Of a stretch of 64,000 bases of DNA, positions 62,901-64,000 are shown one piece after another. This DNA is from Clavelina lepadiformis (taxonomy: Eukaryota; Chordata; Ascidiacea; Aplousobranchia; Clavelinidae), in NCBI RefSeq assembly GCF_947623445.1, contig NC_135241.1, forward strand, positions 26,414,501-26,478,500, given 5' to 3'. The first letter of the stretch is position 1. Every line of letters begins with the position of its first letter. The position numbers were made by a program, and so were the translations under genes. The notes below the pieces were generated by a model that did not search any database, had not been told where the DNA came from, and worked only from the letters and a program-made list of their open reading frames with translations.

Positions 62901-64000
62901 CCCTGAAGATTTGGGAACCGGTATAGTATTTCATTTATTTGGTAAAGAACAATTCCACCATAGAGAACTTGTCCAGACACCATTTCCTACGATGCTAACC
63001 CTCAATTTCAAAAGCGATTTCACCCCTAACCCTAACCCCTCAATTAAATGGAGTCATTTTGCCAGATGCGACCGGTCATTAAGTCCTAACCCTGAAGATT
63101 TGGAAACCTGTATTGTATTTAATTTATTTGGTAGAGAACAATTTCACCAAAGAGAACTTGTCCAGACACGATTTCCTACGATACTAACCCTCAATTTTAA
63201 GGGCGCTTTCACCTCTAACCCTAACCCCTCAATTAAATGGAGTCATTTTGCTAGATGCGACAGGTCATTAAGTCCTAACCCTGAAGATTTGGGAACCTGT
63301 CTAGTATTTCATTTATTTGGTAGAGAACAATTCCACCATAGAGAACTTGTCCAGACACCATTTCCTACGATGCTAACCCTCAATTTCAAAAGCGATTTCA
63401 CCCCTAACCCTAACCCCTCAATTAAATGGAGTCATTTTGCCAGATGCGACCGGTCATTAAGTCCTAACCCTGAAGATTTGGAAACCTGTATTGTATTTAA
63501 TTTATTTGGTAGAGAACAATTTCACCAAAGAGAACTTGTCCAGACACCATTTCCTACGATACTAACCCTCAATTTTAAGGGCGCTTTCACCTCTAACCCT
63601 AACCCCTCAATTAAATGGAGTCATTTTGCCAGATGCGACCGGTCATTAAGTCCTAACCCTGAAGATTTGGAAACCTGTATTGTATTTAATTTATTTGGTA
63701 GAGAACAATTTCACCAAAGAGAACTTGTCCAGACACCATTTCCTATGATACTAACCCTCAATTTTAAGGGCGCTTTCACCTCTAACCCTAACCCCTCAAT
63801 TAAATGGAGTCATTTTGCCAGATGCGACCGGTCATTAAGTCCTAACCCTGAAGATTTGGAAACCTGTATTGTATTTAATTTATTTGGTAGAGAACATTTT
63901 CACCAAAGAGAATTTGTCCAGACACCATTTCCTACGATACTAACCCTCAATTTTAAGGGTGCTTTCACCTCTAACCCTAACCCCTCAATTAAATGGAGTC
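47977..64000 (+). other. open frame of at least 5,341 codons through the satellite
   Basis: Same frame as above, continuing without a stop to the window edge (first in-frame ATG at 48250). Openness follows from the unit length (189 = 3 x 63) plus a stop-free frame in every variant seen. Most variable sites I compared change the residue (P/L, Q/H, I/M, S/P, G/S), which does not look like purifying selection. No signal peptide, no known domain. Could be a chance frame of a satellite or a huge repetitive protein. Confidence 0.6.

Larger units (their letters stand above)
46633..64000 (+). repeat. 189-bp satellite array, about 92 units, runs off the window
   Basis: Head-to-tail units with exactly 189 bp spacing: the word TTTGGTA falls at 46684 and again at 63883, a distance of 91 x 189 with no net indel. 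Variants define higher-order repeats: markers AACCGTGAA at 47023, 49102 and 51181 are 2,079 bp (11 units) apart; marker ACCTGCATTG at 57814/61594 and 58570/62350 are 3,780 bp (20 units) apart. Every unit carries CTAACCCTAACCCC plus two more TAACCCT words, all in one orientation, resembling TTAGGG telomere sequence. The left edge is at the 10-bp minisatellite; the right edge is outside. Confidence 0.97.

Noticed and set aside
46633..64000. CRISPR array
   Set aside because: Units are contiguous 189-bp copies with no repeat/spacer alternation, in animal DNA.
46633..64000. true chromosome end
   Set aside because: TAACCCT words are embedded in a longer unit and the orientation is opposite to a right-hand telomere.

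Overview
The window is animal nuclear DNA: AT-rich, with intron-split genes, short GT-AG introns (56 bp in GNPDA, about 70 bp in INO80B and MYBBP1A) and many transposon remnants. Compact chordate-like genes, small introns and TTAGGG-type motifs fit a tunicate (ascidian) best, but that placement is inference; another marine invertebrate is possible.

Layout. 1-9.3 kb holds four minus-strand genes: the 5' part of MYBBP1A (runs off the left edge), JAGN1 (ER membrane protein), INO80B (chromatin remodelling subunit) and LAMTOR4 (Ragulator subunit). 9.3-18.2 kb is accessory DNA: a hAT MITE with a perfect target duplication, a LINE 3' end, an almost complete 2.4-kb pogo-like transposon coding for a C-terminal PHD finger, and a tRNA-derived SINE. 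18.2-22.0 kb carries two plus-strand genes: TBC1D16 (intronless) and GNPDA (two coding exons). 22.4-40.4 kb is a dense minus-strand block: a small four-exon gene with a possible RRM-like fold, PAM (18 exons), MRPL20, an unknown secreted protein gene, and EIF4G2/DAP5 (18 exons, apparently starting at GUG). Exon models were joined by hand; every GT-AG join reported keeps phase, and both 18-exon genes close exactly on a stop.

40.4-46.6 kb is again transposon-rich: a palindromic MITE just upstream of EIF4G2, a second pogo-like remnant, another hAT MITE with a perfect target duplication, a Ty3/gypsy RNase H scrap and a broken CYP2-type P450 exon.

From 46.63 kb to the right edge lies one uninterrupted satellite: about 92 head-to-tail copies of a 189-bp unit with no net indel over 17.2 kb. 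Because 189 is a multiple of 3, one plus-strand frame stays open through the array with a single stop (47974-47976), leaving at least 5,341 codons open to the edge. Copies are organised in higher-order repeats (11-mer, 2,079 bp; 20-mer, 3,780 bp), each unit carries several TAACCCT telomere-like motifs, and a diverged single copy sits at 44.8 kb.

The genes are ordinary housekeeping or secretory genes with no evident shared pathway. The unusual parts are the open-frame satellite, the GUG start of EIF4G2 and the pogo element with six ordered 13-bp sites.
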